DNA of 14,342 nucleotides, taken from positions 1 to 14,342 of the forward strand of contig CAKQPF010000073.1 of assembly GCA_934256705.1 (NCBI GenBank). Direction: 5' to 3'. A model generated the notes under the pieces. It was not told the DNA's origin. It did not search any database and was given only the letters and a program-made list of their open reading frames with translations. The stretch is from an uncultured Prevotella sp. (GTDB lineage Bacteria > Bacteroidota > Bacteroidia > Bacteroidales > Bacteroidaceae). Shown here in pieces: positions 1 to 6,346 of this stretch (its first letter is position 1; every line of letters starts with the position of its first letter). The translations under genes were made by a program, and so were the position numbers.

Positions 1-60
1 TATAAGCGGTACCATGCATCCGCTCCGCGCGGTACCATCCGACCGCTATAACGGTACCAT
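1..60. repeat. Three CGGTACCAT direct repeats at 22-23 bp spacing
   Basis: The nonamer CGGTACCAT occurs at 7-15, 30-38 and 52-60, so the spacing is 23 and 22 bp. The copy at 52-60 encodes the last residues (Met-Val-Pro) of the lipoprotein gene read on the minus strand; the other two follow its stop codon. Positions 1-10 and 42-50 can also pair (TATA-GCGGT against ACCGC-TATA with one bulge), so the stretch could fold into a hairpin just past the gene. The window edge cuts it, so the full number of units is unknown. Confidence 0.55.
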
Positions 61-354
61 TGGAGCGATATTCTCACATTCATATTTCTTCTCGTCCTTT
101 CCTATATACAGATAGCCGTCATCATACTTATAGCTGACTGACGAATCCTGTGAAAGGACGAAAGCGTTGTCCGTCACCTCAAACGGCTTGGAGGTGCTGA
201 CATACTTTGCCATTTCCTCCGGAGAGGTGCCTTCTGCGAAATCTACGCTGACCACTGAATATTTTCCCTTTTCCAGCCCTTCCTTGTTTCCATCGCAGGA
301 AAGGAAAAACGACATGCCGAGGATGCACAATGCTGATGAAATGATTTTTCTCAT
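46..354 (-). CDS. Small predicted lipoprotein, 102 aa
   Basis: This is a short exported protein of unknown function. The N-terminus (MRKIISS..., hydrophobic core, FFLSC) is a lipoprotein signal with the acylated Cys at residue 20, so the mature protein of about 82 residues should be anchored in a membrane, probably the outer one as is common in Bacteroidales. The mature part is polar with alternating beta-like stretches (KYSVVSVDF, YKYDDGYLYIGKDEKKYECE) and resembles small lipocalin-like or DUF-type lipoproteins, but I cannot name the family. It starts 76 nt after the stop of the beta-propeller lipoprotein on the same strand, so co-transcription is likely. Its last codons lie inside the first unit of a 22-23 bp repeat, and the original C-terminus may have been altered by it. 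Confidence 0.7.
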   Translation of the reverse strand: MRKIISSALCILGMSFFLSCDGNKEGLEKGKYSVVSVDFAEGTSPEEMAKYVSTSKPFEVTDNAFVLSQDSSVSYKYDDGYLYIGKDEKKYECENIAPMVPL

Positions 355-430
355 AGTTTTCTTTTATTTGTCTGATTGGTTTATGGTTGCGTGGCGCTAT
401 GATTTTAGTATATCATCGCGACCACCGGGA

Positions 431-1549
431 TTACTGCTTCGTACTGCCGATTACGAGGATTGGATTGGTATTGCTTCCGAGGCTTACCGGAATCTTGCTG
501 AACTCTCTCTTGTCAGGATAGTCATTCGGCTCTATCACGCAGACATAGATGCTGTCATCCATATAGACCGCCTCTCCGTAAAGACCGACATCATGAACGA
601 TATCTTCAGGCTTGGAAATCTGATGGTATCTGTTTTCCTTCTTGTCATACAGCGACATGCACGCCTGCTGCATGTCGGAAGACTGGAACAGAAGCCACCT
701 GCTGTTCTCCAGATAATTGCTCTTGGTATAGACCTCTCCCTTGTGGTTGTGGAAATTCACCAGAGTGCGCTCTAACAGTTTCTTGGGAATCGTAATGCCG
801 AATTCCAGATGATGTCTTACTATGGCAGTGCCATCCTTGATCTCATAGATGTTGTCATGGTCCTCGCCTCCCATCAATCCATACCTGTTTCTGCCGAGGC
901 AGACAAGGTAATTGGGATACAAGCCGCCATATCTGAAGTCTTCATCTATTTCCACCAATTGCCTTATGAATGCACCGTGACTGTCCACAAGCCACAGACC
1001 GCGCCGTGACTCCTTGTTGAAATCCGGAGTGTAAATGAGATAATCGCCATCATCCATGACTGCGAAATCCCTTACGACATCATTGCAGGGTACATCTTTC
1101 ACGAAAGTGCCATCGCCGGAATATACTATAAAACGGTGGGAAACGGCATCCCATACATGTATCTCACCTGTCTTGCGGTTCACGTCAACATCCGACAGAT
1201 TGTAATATTCATTCCTGGCACGGCCTTTATTGGCAAGGCGGAGCAGCACCTTCCCCTGCTGGCTCACTTTGTATATTATGCCTTCATGCTTGTCGCAGAT
1301 ATAGAAACATCCTCCAGCCATCTTCACCTCACTTATATGTCCTATCGTGTATGCGGAATCTATCTGCTGATAACGCACGGTATCTACGAATTGGGACATG
1401 GAGAAAGGCACATTGATACTCTTGCCGAATTCCACCTGGATATTGTTGAATGCCATGTCCATGCCGGCATTCCTGCAACTGCCCATCCAGAGAGTCGAAA
1501 TGCATGACAGAGATAATATCACAGCCGTTCTTGTTGCTATCTTATTCAT
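431..1549 (-). CDS. 6-bladed beta-propeller lipoprotein (DUF5128-like), 372 aa
   Basis: The protein has a lipoprotein signal ending LWMGSC with Cys at residue 25. After a short N-terminal strand (VPFSMSQFVDTVRYQQI, typical of this family) come repeated blades with phrases such as GGCFYICDKHEGIIYKVSQQGK, GEIHVWDAVSHRFIVYSGDG and YGLMGGEDHDNIYEIKDG, like NHL/6-bladed beta-propellers. Length and organisation fit the Bacteroidales 6-bladed beta-propeller family (Pfam DUF5128). These are surface or periplasmic lipoproteins of unknown ligand, often found as paralogue groups. It probably heads a two-gene unit with the 102-aa lipoprotein. The ATG at 1549 directly precedes the hydrophobic signal. The 5' leader is interrupted by a MITE-like element that starts about 20 nt upstream of the start codon. 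Confidence 0.85.
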   Translation of the reverse strand: MNKIATRTAVILSLSCISTLWMGSCRNAGMDMAFNNIQVEFGKSINVPFSMSQFVDTVRYQQIDSAYTIGHISEVKMAGGCFYICDKHEGIIYKVSQQGKVLLRLANKGRARNEYYNLSDVDVNRKTGEIHVWDAVSHRFIVYSGDGTFVKDVPCNDVVRDFAVMDDGDYLIYTPDFNKESRRGLWLVDSHGAFIRQLVEIDEDFRYGGLYPNYLVCLGRNRYGLMGGEDHDNIYEIKDGTAIVRHHLEFGITIPKKLLERTLVNFHNHKGEVYTKSNYLENSRWLLFQSSDMQQACMSLYDKKENRYHQISKPEDIVHDVGLYGEAVYMDDSIYVCVIEPNDYPDKREFSKIPVSLGSNTNPILVIGSTKQ

Positions 1550-1560
1550 TGGTTAGTTTG

Positions 1561-1569
1561 TTTGTTAAG
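1561..1569. repeat. Left target-site duplication TTTGTTAAG
   Basis: The 9-bp sequence TTTGTTAAG directly abuts the left inverted terminus of the MITE-like element and is repeated exactly at 1794-1802 on the other side. This is the expected signature of transposase-mediated insertion. Confidence 0.85.
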
Positions 1570-1793
1570 TAGGGTGTCCAGTTTGAAGTTCCAGTTTTTA
1601 GTTCAAAAAAGACATGATACGAGTTTCAAAGTACTGATAATCATATCTCTTCAGCACATAATGATTTCATGGATTAGCAAAACTTTTTCATCTGTTAAAA
1701 TTACACCTGAGAACAATGCTATTTCGATTGATAATCAACAGATTAAATTGTTAAATCCATATCAAAAACGAGAACATAGAACTGGACACCCTA
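1570..1793. mobile_element. MITE-like element, 224 bp, with 14-bp terminal inverted repeats
   Basis: The ends are perfect inverted repeats: TAGGGTGTCCAGTT at 1570-1583 and AACTGGACACCCTA at 1780-1793, with a further GTTC match 4 nt inward. Identical 9-bp direct repeats flank it. The inside is AT-rich and has no convincing protein; a 79-codon open frame runs through it from flank to flank but looks like chance. It therefore reads as a non-autonomous insertion that would need a transposase supplied elsewhere. It separates the DUF5128-like gene from its best promoter box at 1817-1824, so it should be transcribed as part of that gene's 5' leader. I cannot assign an IS family from the ends alone. 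Confidence 0.85.
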
Positions 1794-1802
1794 TTTGTTA
1801 AG
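1794..1802. repeat. Right target-site duplication TTTGTTAAG
   Basis: Exact copy of 1561-1569, directly abutting the right terminus of the MITE-like element. Confidence 0.85.
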
Positions 1803-1816
1803 GGTGATTCGCAATG

Positions 1817-1824
1817 CAAAGATA
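1817..1824 (-). promoter_or_regulatory. Bacteroidetes-type -7 box TATCTTTG for the lipoprotein genes
   Basis: The minus strand reads TATCTTTG, matching the Bacteroidetes consensus TAnnTTTG. No clear -33 TTTG lies at the usual spacing. If used, transcription would start near 1810 and run through the MITE before the propeller gene's start codon at 1549, giving a leader of roughly 260 nt; without the insertion it would be about 30 nt. Confidence 0.5.
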
Positions 1825-2126
1825 ATGACAAATAATCACATGGAAAAATATAACTGCCTCATTCTGTAGCCATTCCGCATCATATACACCATAATGTTAC
1901 ACCAGGAAAAGTAATTGGTACTATTCTGAAAGTCCATCATTGCTTCGTGGGGCGGTTTCTCTCTCTGGAATGCGGATGAAGCGGATGGCGGCTTATCATG
2001 AGACCGCGGCTTTTTGATGGTTATCTGCGTTGCCTGTCGCATTCGGGAAACCTTTCGGAAGCCATATATTTTCACATCGCCATGATTTTTTCCACAAGAA
2101 AACGATGCGGAGTCATTTCTTTTTAC

Positions 2127-2134
2127 TATCTTTG
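2127..2134 (+). promoter_or_regulatory. -7 box TATCTTTG upstream of the exonuclease gene
   Basis: TATCTTTGC fits the Bacteroidetes TAnnTTTG box and lies about 118 nt before the exonuclease start codon, implying a leader of roughly 110 nt. A -33 element is not obvious. Confidence 0.5.
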
Positions 2135-2251
2135 CATCCATATTGCAAGATACATCTCATGCTGTTGCCCACAATGATAATATGGAAGGACAATGCAGAC
2201 GTATCTTCTGGCATATATCCGGAATAAACAACTCCACTTGGCAAGAATCAA

Positions 2252-2950
2252 ATGAAAGACTTCGCAGCAATAGACTTCGAGACAGCAAACAGCCTTCCCA
2301 CCAGCGTATGCTCGGTGGGCATCGCAATAGTGCGCGACTGCAAGATAGTAGATACATTCTATTCTCTGATCAAACCGGAACCGGAATACTACGACTTCTG
2401 GTGCAGTCAGGTGCATGGACTGAATGAAAGAGACACATACAGAGCGCCTGTCTTTCCAAAGGTGTGGAAACAGATAGAGCCGATGATAGAGGGACTTCCG
2501 CTCATTGCCCACAACAAGGCTTTCGACGAGAACTGCCTGAAAGCCGTGTTCCAATGCTACGGAATGGATTATCCCGACTATGATTTCTACTGCACACTGC
2601 AGAAGTCACGCCGCGTATGGCCCTGCGGACGACATAATCTCGACATCATTGCGGAGCGATGCGGATACAATCTGAGAGACCACCACCACGCTCTTGCCGA
2701 TGCGGAGGCTTGCGCCGCCATTGCCATCAAGCTCTTCAATCCTGACGGTGACCCTTCTTTCATGGAGACAAGCGACCTGCTGCTCGACAAGATGCAGACT
2801 CTCACCGAGCCCGTCAAGGCGGCTGCTCTGGCGGAAATGATGGAGATGGACCGCAATGCCATCAACAAAGCCCTGAAACTGCTGAGGGAAGACGGAAAAG
2901 TGGTGTCGCCAAAGCGAGGGTATTATGAATTCATAATGCATAATTCATAA
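2252..2950 (+). CDS. DnaQ-like DEDDh 3'-5' exonuclease with C-terminal winged-helix-like tail, 232 aa
   Basis: Residues 4-162 form an RNase T/DNA polymerase III epsilon-type exonuclease domain. The metal ligands and general base are visible: D8 and E10 in AIDFET, D92 in HNKAFDEN, and H145 with D150 in HHHALADAE. This is the DEDDh arrangement of enzymes that remove nucleotides from DNA or RNA 3' ends with two Mg2+ ions. Residues about 172-227 are extra compared with a minimal exonuclease and look like a small helix-turn-helix (TEPVKAAALAEMMEMDRNAINKALKLLREDGKVVSPKRGYYEF), which could guide binding to nucleic acid. The last residues (FIMHNS) and the stop codon are encoded by an ATTCATA heptamer repeat, so the repeat has reached into the gene's end. 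It is not the replicative epsilon subunit with certainty; a repair or RNA-processing role is equally possible. Confidence 0.85.
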   Translation: MKDFAAIDFETANSLPTSVCSVGIAIVRDCKIVDTFYSLIKPEPEYYDFWCSQVHGLNERDTYRAPVFPKVWKQIEPMIEGLPLIAHNKAFDENCLKAVFQCYGMDYPDYDFYCTLQKSRRVWPCGRHNLDIIAERCGYNLRDHHHALADAEACAAIAIKLFNPDGDPSFMETSDLLLDKMQTLTEPVKAAALAEMMEMDRNAINKALKLLREDGKVVSPKRGYYEFIMHNS

Positions 2951-2966
2951 TTCATAATGCATAATT
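2922..2966. repeat. ATTCATA-type heptamer array across the exonuclease stop codon
   Basis: The sequence reads as 7-bp units ATTATGA, ATTCATA, ATGCATA, ATTCATA, ATTCATA, ATGCATA, ATT. The first unit is the inverse complement of the next, making the palindrome ATTATGAATTCATAAT. The exonuclease stop codon TAA (2948-2950) lies inside the array. It is followed by a T/G tract with TTGTTGTC units to about 3001. The same heptamer family recurs at 13049-13154. Confidence 0.8.
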
Positions 2967-3031
2967 GTGTTGTGTTGTTTTGTTGTCTTGTTGTCTTGTT
3001 GAATGCGCAAACAATTAAACGATAAACATAG

Positions 3032-3136
3032 CTGTCTGGAAGGCAGTACAGAGCGAAGCCCCCAAACTGCGTCAGCGCGATTTTTCACTCTTCACTTTTC
3101 ACTCTTCACTTTTCACTAAAGAACTGTGACTCTTCA
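3032..3136. repeat. 105-bp dispersed direct repeat, copy 1
   Basis: It begins CTGTCTGGAAGGCAGTAC, continues through AGCGAAGCCCCCAAACTGCG and ends in the TTCACTY heptamer array. Copy 2 is at 4233-4337 in the same orientation; I count 4 differences in 105 positions. The first part is GC-rich and may fold (GGCAG and CTGCG arms); the second part, from 3084, is nine 7-bp-phased units of the TTCACTC/TTCACTT type running to 3146. The copies bracket the UbiA-type gene exactly, one on each side. Confidence 0.9.
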
Positions 3137-3207
3137 TTCTTCATTTAAGAAACGGTTGGGTAGCCGCCGGCAAGGAAACTGTCAAGAAATAAATAACAAG
3201 GAATGTA

Positions 3208-4098
3208 ATGCTGAAAAATATCATACTGCTCCTCAGACCTCACCAATGGGTCAAGAATATGTTCTGCTTCATACCGCTGTTCTTCGGACGGCACCTCTTC
3301 GATGCGGAATACGTACTGCCATGCTGCTTCGCATTCATGGCTTATTGCCTTGCTGCAAGCGGCATTTACTGCTTTAATGACATCTACGATGCGGAGGCAG
3401 ACAAGCAGCACCCCGTGAAATGCAAGCGACCTATTGCTTCCGGAGCTGTGGGAAAACCTCTGGCTTACATCATTATGGCAGGATGCTTCATCGCCGCATT
3501 CGGCATTGCATTGGCTGGACAGATGTATCTGGGGACATCCATGATGCCCGTCTTTGCCATAATAGCATTCTACATCGTGCTCAACATCGCCTACTGCATA
3601 CACCTCAAGCATATCGCCATAGTCGATGTATTCATCATTGCAGTGGGATTCGTGCTGCGAGTGCTTATAGGCGGACTGGCTTCAGGCATAGCATTGTCGC
3701 AGTGGATAATACTCATGACATTCCTGCTCGCCCTCTTCCTCGCCCTTGCCAAGCGCAGGGACGACGTGGTGATGTATGAAGACACCGGCATCATGGCGCG
3801 ACGCAACGTCAACAGATACAGCGTGCAATTCATGAACCAGGCCATTTCCATCATCGCCAGCATCACTATGGTCAGCTATATCATGTACACCGTGTCGCCG
3901 GAAGTAGTGGAAAGATTCCACACCTCATACCTCTACACCACATCCATCTTCGTGCTGGCTGGCATAATGCGCTATCTGCAGATCACCATCGTCGATGCGA
4001 AGAGCGGCAGTCCCACCAAGGTGCTGATGAAGGACCGTTTTATCCACGCCTGCATAGTGGGCTGGCTTCTCGCCTTCCTCATAATCATTTATTTCTAA
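3208..4098 (+). CDS. UbiA-family prenyltransferase, probable decaprenyl-phosphate phosphoribosyltransferase, 296 aa
   Basis: This is a polytopic membrane protein with about eight or nine hydrophobic segments. The first catalytic Asp motif, NDIYDAEAD at residues 57-65, is followed by KQHPVKCKRPIASG. That block closely matches the Rv3806c-type branch of UbiA, which transfers 5-phosphoribose from PRPP to polyprenyl phosphate and releases pyrophosphate, giving a lipid-linked pentose donor for cell-surface glycans. A second charged cytoplasmic loop, LAKRRDDVVMYED (180-192), is also typical. The ATG at 3208 has a good ribosome site (AAGGA at 3198-3202). No obvious partner phosphatase or epimerase lies beside it; a SDR follows two genes downstream but need not be functionally linked. 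The gene sits between two copies of a 105-bp direct repeat. Ubiquinone or menaquinone prenylation is a less likely alternative. Confidence 0.85.
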   Translation: MLKNIILLLRPHQWVKNMFCFIPLFFGRHLFDAEYVLPCCFAFMAYCLAASGIYCFNDIYDAEADKQHPVKCKRPIASGAVGKPLAYIIMAGCFIAAFGIALAGQMYLGTSMMPVFAIIAFYIVLNIAYCIHLKHIAIVDVFIIAVGFVLRVLIGGLASGIALSQWIILMTFLLALFLALAKRRDDVVMYEDTGIMARRNVNRYSVQFMNQAISIIASITMVSYIMYTVSPEVVERFHTSYLYTTSIFVLAGIMRYLQITIVDAKSGSPTKVLMKDRFIHACIVGWLLAFLIIIYF

Positions 4099-4102
4099 GG
4101 AT

Positions 4103-4228
4103 GGTTGGCGGTTGACGGTTGATGGTTGTTGGTTGTTGGTTGTTGGTTGTTGGTCGTTGGTCATTGGTTATCGGTTGGCGGTTATCGGTTGGCGGTCGTT
4201 GGTTGATGGTTGCTGGTTATCGGTTTCG
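4103..4228. repeat. 18 tandem GGTTGNT-type heptamers
   Basis: Reading in steps of 7 from 4103 gives 18 consecutive units: GGTTGGC, GGTTGAC, GGTTGAT, four GGTTGTT, GGTCGTT, GGTCATT, GGTTATC and so on to GGTTTCG. GGT is invariant and position 4 is C or T; the last three positions vary. The array begins 4 nt after the UbiA-type stop codon and runs to the second copy of the 105-bp repeat. Open reading frames through it (GCWLLVVGCW-like) are repeat artefacts. Confidence 0.9.
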
Positions 4229-4232
4229 TGGT

Positions 4233-4337
4233 CTGTTTGGAAGACAGTACCGAGCGAAGCCCCCCAACTGCGTCAGCGCGATTTTTCACTCTTCACTTTT
4301 CACTCTTCACTTTTCACTAAAGAACTGTGACTCTTCA
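4233..4337. repeat. 105-bp dispersed direct repeat, copy 2
   Basis: Same orientation as 3032-3136 and differing from it at 4 positions. The heptamer part runs in phase from 4285 (TTCACTC, TTCACTT, TTCACTC, TTCACTT, TTCACTA, AAGAACT, GTGACTC, TTCACTT, TTCACTA) to 4347 and ends at a run of A. The distance between the copies is 1201 bp, so recombination between them would delete or duplicate the prenyltransferase gene. Confidence 0.9.
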
Positions 4338-4370
4338 CTTTTCACTAAAAAAAAAGAATCCGCCACCGTG

Positions 4371-4390
4371 TCCGCCGCGTTACCGGCGGA
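4371..4390. other. GC-rich hairpin before the dehydrogenase gene
   Basis: TCCGCCG (4371-4377) and CGGCGGA (4384-4390) are perfect inverted arms around a 6-nt loop. On the plus strand no T-run follows, so this is not a classical terminator for the prenyltransferase. A longer alternative pairing, ATCCGCC with GGCGGAT, is followed on the minus strand by a run of nine T, which would terminate leftward transcription. It lies in the 5' leader of the dehydrogenase gene and might affect its expression. Confidence 0.45.
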
Positions 4391-4432
4391 TATTCCCCAA
4401 AGCACCAAAACAAGCAAAAATACGAAACGAAA

Positions 4433-5389
4433 ATGAACATAGTAATACTTGATGGCTACACAGCCAATCCCGGCGACCTCTCTTGGGATGCCCTGGGCAG
4501 TCTCGGAACACTGACAGTATATGAACGCACAAAGCCCGAAGAAATCACGGAGAGGGCTAAAGGCGCTGAGATAGTACTCACAAACAAGGTGGTCCTCTCA
4601 AAGGAAATAATACAGCAACTGCCTGAACTCAAATACATCGGAGTACTCGCCACAGGATATAACGTGGTGGACCTCAAGGCCACTGCCGAGCATGGCATCG
4701 TGGTGACAAACATACCTGCCTACAGCACCATGTCCGTCGCTCAGATGGCAATAGCCCACCTGCTCAACGTAAGCAATCAGGTGGCGCTCCATGCTGACTC
4801 AGTACGCAAGGGAGAATGGGAGAGAAGCACCGATTTCGCTTACCAGCTCTCACCGCAGAGAGAACTCGCCGGCAAGACATTCGGCATAGTAGGTCTGGGA
4901 AACACAGGCAGCGCAACAGCTCGCATCGCTCTCGCACTCGGCATGAAGGTGCTCGCTTTCACAAGTAAAGAGCAGAGCCAACTGGCTGAAGGCATACGCA
5001 AAGCCGAGTCATGGGACGCTTTCCTGCACGAGAGTGACGTCATCTCGCTCCACTGTCCGCTCTCCGACTCCACCAGACATCTCATCAATGCAGACAGCCT
5101 CGCAAAGATGAAGCATTCTGCCATTCTCATCAATACTGGCAGAGGACCGCTCATCGATGATGCTGCCGTGGCAGAAGCGTTGCGCAACGACCATCTGTAC
5201 GCATTCTGTGCCGACGTGTTGACCGAAGAGCCACCACGCTCAGGAAATCCCCTTATCTCCGCTCCACGCAGTTTCTTCACCCCGCACATCGCTTGGGCTA
5301 CACTCGAAGCGAGGAAACGCCTCATCAGTATCGCAACAGAAAACGTCAAGGCTTTCATCGAGGGCAAACCGACTAACGTGGTGGGATAA
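4433..5389 (+). CDS. D-2-hydroxyacid dehydrogenase, hydroxypyruvate/glycerate dehydrogenase type, 318 aa
   Basis: The protein has the two-domain fold of NAD(P)-dependent D-2-hydroxyacid dehydrogenases. The Rossmann motif GLGNTGSATA is at residues 154-163 (GxGxxG). The catalytic set is present and correctly spaced: R237 in NTGRGPLID, E266 in LTEEPP and H285 in TPHIAWAT; the PHxAWAT context is typical of glycerate dehydrogenase/hydroxypyruvate reductase (HprA/GyaR) enzymes. The likely reaction is reversible reduction of hydroxypyruvate or glyoxylate to D-glycerate or glycolate in the cytoplasm. Length is normal. The 5' leader contains a GC-rich hairpin and the tail of a repeat array; no clear Shine-Dalgarno is present. 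It precedes the 47-aa gene by 43 nt and may share a transcript with it and the SDR. Exact substrate cannot be read from sequence. Confidence 0.88.
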   Translation: MNIVILDGYTANPGDLSWDALGSLGTLTVYERTKPEEITERAKGAEIVLTNKVVLSKEIIQQLPELKYIGVLATGYNVVDLKATAEHGIVVTNIPAYSTMSVAQMAIAHLLNVSNQVALHADSVRKGEWERSTDFAYQLSPQRELAGKTFGIVGLGNTGSATARIALALGMKVLAFTSKEQSQLAEGIRKAESWDAFLHESDVISLHCPLSDSTRHLINADSLAKMKHSAILINTGRGPLIDDAAVAEALRNDHLYAFCADVLTEEPPRSGNPLISAPRSFFTPHIAWATLEARKRLISIATENVKAFIEGKPTNVVG

Positions 5390-5432
5390 ACCCCGACAAG
5401 CATCATTCACCCTATCACCATAAAGCATCACT

Positions 5433-5576
5433 ATGGCAAACAGATTTGACTGCAACGACGACCGACGCCGCGATGACCTCATCAGAACAATAGAGCATAG
5501 CGTGGAAACACTCTCGCTCGGAGAACTCGAAGCCTTGTATTACGACATGGTTTCAAAGGGATATATCCAGATATGA
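5433..5576 (+). CDS. Small acidic-basic protein, 47 aa, translationally coupled to the SDR gene
   Basis: An ATG at 5433 opens a 47-codon frame encoding a soluble, highly charged peptide (MANRFDCNDDRRRDDLIRTI at the start, then a probable helix HSVETLSLGELEALYYDMVSKGYIQI). There is no signal peptide or membrane segment. Its TGA stop overlaps the start of the SDR gene as ATGA (5573-5576), the hallmark of translational coupling, and it starts 43 nt after the dehydrogenase. That position, an uninterrupted frame and codon use like its neighbours argue that it is a real gene. The predicted C-terminal helix ending in a GY turn could be a small protein-interaction module. I do not recognise the family. 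Confidence 0.65.
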   Translation: MANRFDCNDDRRRDDLIRTIEHSVETLSLGELEALYYDMVSKGYIQI

Positions 5577-6331
5577 CAGACAAGCAGATGGGCAACATAA
5601 TGAAAAAGGCTATTATAATGGGAGCCACGTCGGGCATAGGGCGCGAAGTGGCTTTGCTACTGGCTGAGAAAGGCTGGCAAGTGGGAGTGGCAGGAAGAAG
5701 GCAGGAACTGCTCGACGACCTCACATCCCTATCAGAGAACATCACCACATCACGCCAGATCGACGTGACGAGGGACGATGCGCCCGGCATCCTCCTTGAC
5801 ATGATAGAGGAAATGGGAGGCATCGACATGTATTTCCACAGCAGCGGAATAGGATGGCAGAATGCCGAACTCGACATCTGCAAGGAACTGCTCACCGTCG
5901 ATACCAACGCTATGGGAGTGACTCGCATGGTGGACACCATGTTCCATTACTTCTCTGAGCATCCCGACAAGGAAGGACACATCGCAGTAATCAGCAGTAT
6001 AGCCGGCACAAAGGGACTGGGAGCCGCACCTGCATACTCCGCCACCAAGCGATTCGTAAACCATTACATGGAATGCCTCACACAGTTATGCACCATCCGT
6101 CGCATCCATAACATAAAGATCCACGACATTCGCCCAGGCTTCGTCCGCACGCCCCTCATCAGCGGTGCCACATACCCTATGCAGCTCGACGTGAAACCCG
6201 TGGCACGGGACATCATAAGAGGCATAGAGCGAGGCAAGAGCATCATCACCGTGGACTGGCGTTACCGCATCCTCGTCGCATTATGGCGCCTCATTCCCCA
6301 CTGCATCTGGGTAAGAATGAGGATTCACTGA
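5573..6331 (+). CDS. Short-chain dehydrogenase/reductase (SDR), 252 aa
   Basis: A classical SDR. The cofactor motif is GATSGIG (residues 17-23), the NNAG position reads HSSG (89-92), and the catalytic tetrad is N112, S142 (ISSIAG), Y155 and K159 in YSATK. PGFVRTPL follows, as in classical members. It should catalyse NAD(P)(H)-dependent oxidation or reduction of a small carbonyl or alcohol in the cytoplasm; the substrate is not predictable. The frame begins at 5573, overlapping the upstream 47-aa gene as ATGA; a second ATG at 5600 (MKKAIIMG...) lies immediately before the first beta-strand and could be the true start, giving 243 aa. The C-terminal 25 residues are basic and hydrophobic (WRYRILVALWRLIPHCIWVRMR) and may bind the membrane surface. 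A palindromic repeat element begins 15 nt after the stop. Confidence 0.88.
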   Translation: MTDKQMGNIMKKAIIMGATSGIGREVALLLAEKGWQVGVAGRRQELLDDLTSLSENITTSRQIDVTRDDAPGILLDMIEEMGGIDMYFHSSGIGWQNAELDICKELLTVDTNAMGVTRMVDTMFHYFSEHPDKEGHIAVISSIAGTKGLGAAPAYSATKRFVNHYMECLTQLCTIRRIHNIKIHDIRPGFVRTPLISGATYPMQLDVKPVARDIIRGIERGKSIITVDWRYRILVALWRLIPHCIWVRMRIH

Positions 6332-6346
6332 TACCAACAAGGTGGC

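Larger units (their letters stand above)
1803..2251. other. Intergenic region with divergent promoters
   Basis: This 449-bp gap separates divergent genes. It holds a minus-strand -7 box near its left end and a plus-strand -7 box at 2127. A 101-codon open frame on the minus strand (1836-2141) begins inside the antisense of that plus-strand promoter and shows no family resemblance, so I do not call it. Short GC-rich direct repeats (GCGGATGAAGCGGATGGCGG) occur near 1972-1992. I see no RNA gene. Confidence 0.5.

Noticed and set aside
1562..1801. 79-codon frame across the MITE as a transposase remnant
   Set aside because: It begins and ends in the target duplications, has no transposase motif, and the element is too short to hold a catalytic domain.
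1836..2141. 101-codon minus-strand open frame in the lipoprotein/exonuclease gap
   Set aside because: Its first codons are the antisense of a plus-strand TATCTTTG promoter box, the peptide has no recognisable fold or motif, and its start region lacks a promoter of its own.
4112..4436. Trp/Val/Gly-rich open frames (72 and 105 codons) as genes
   Set aside because: They translate the GGTTGNT heptamer array and the 105-bp repeat; the repetitive peptide is an artefact of period-7 DNA.
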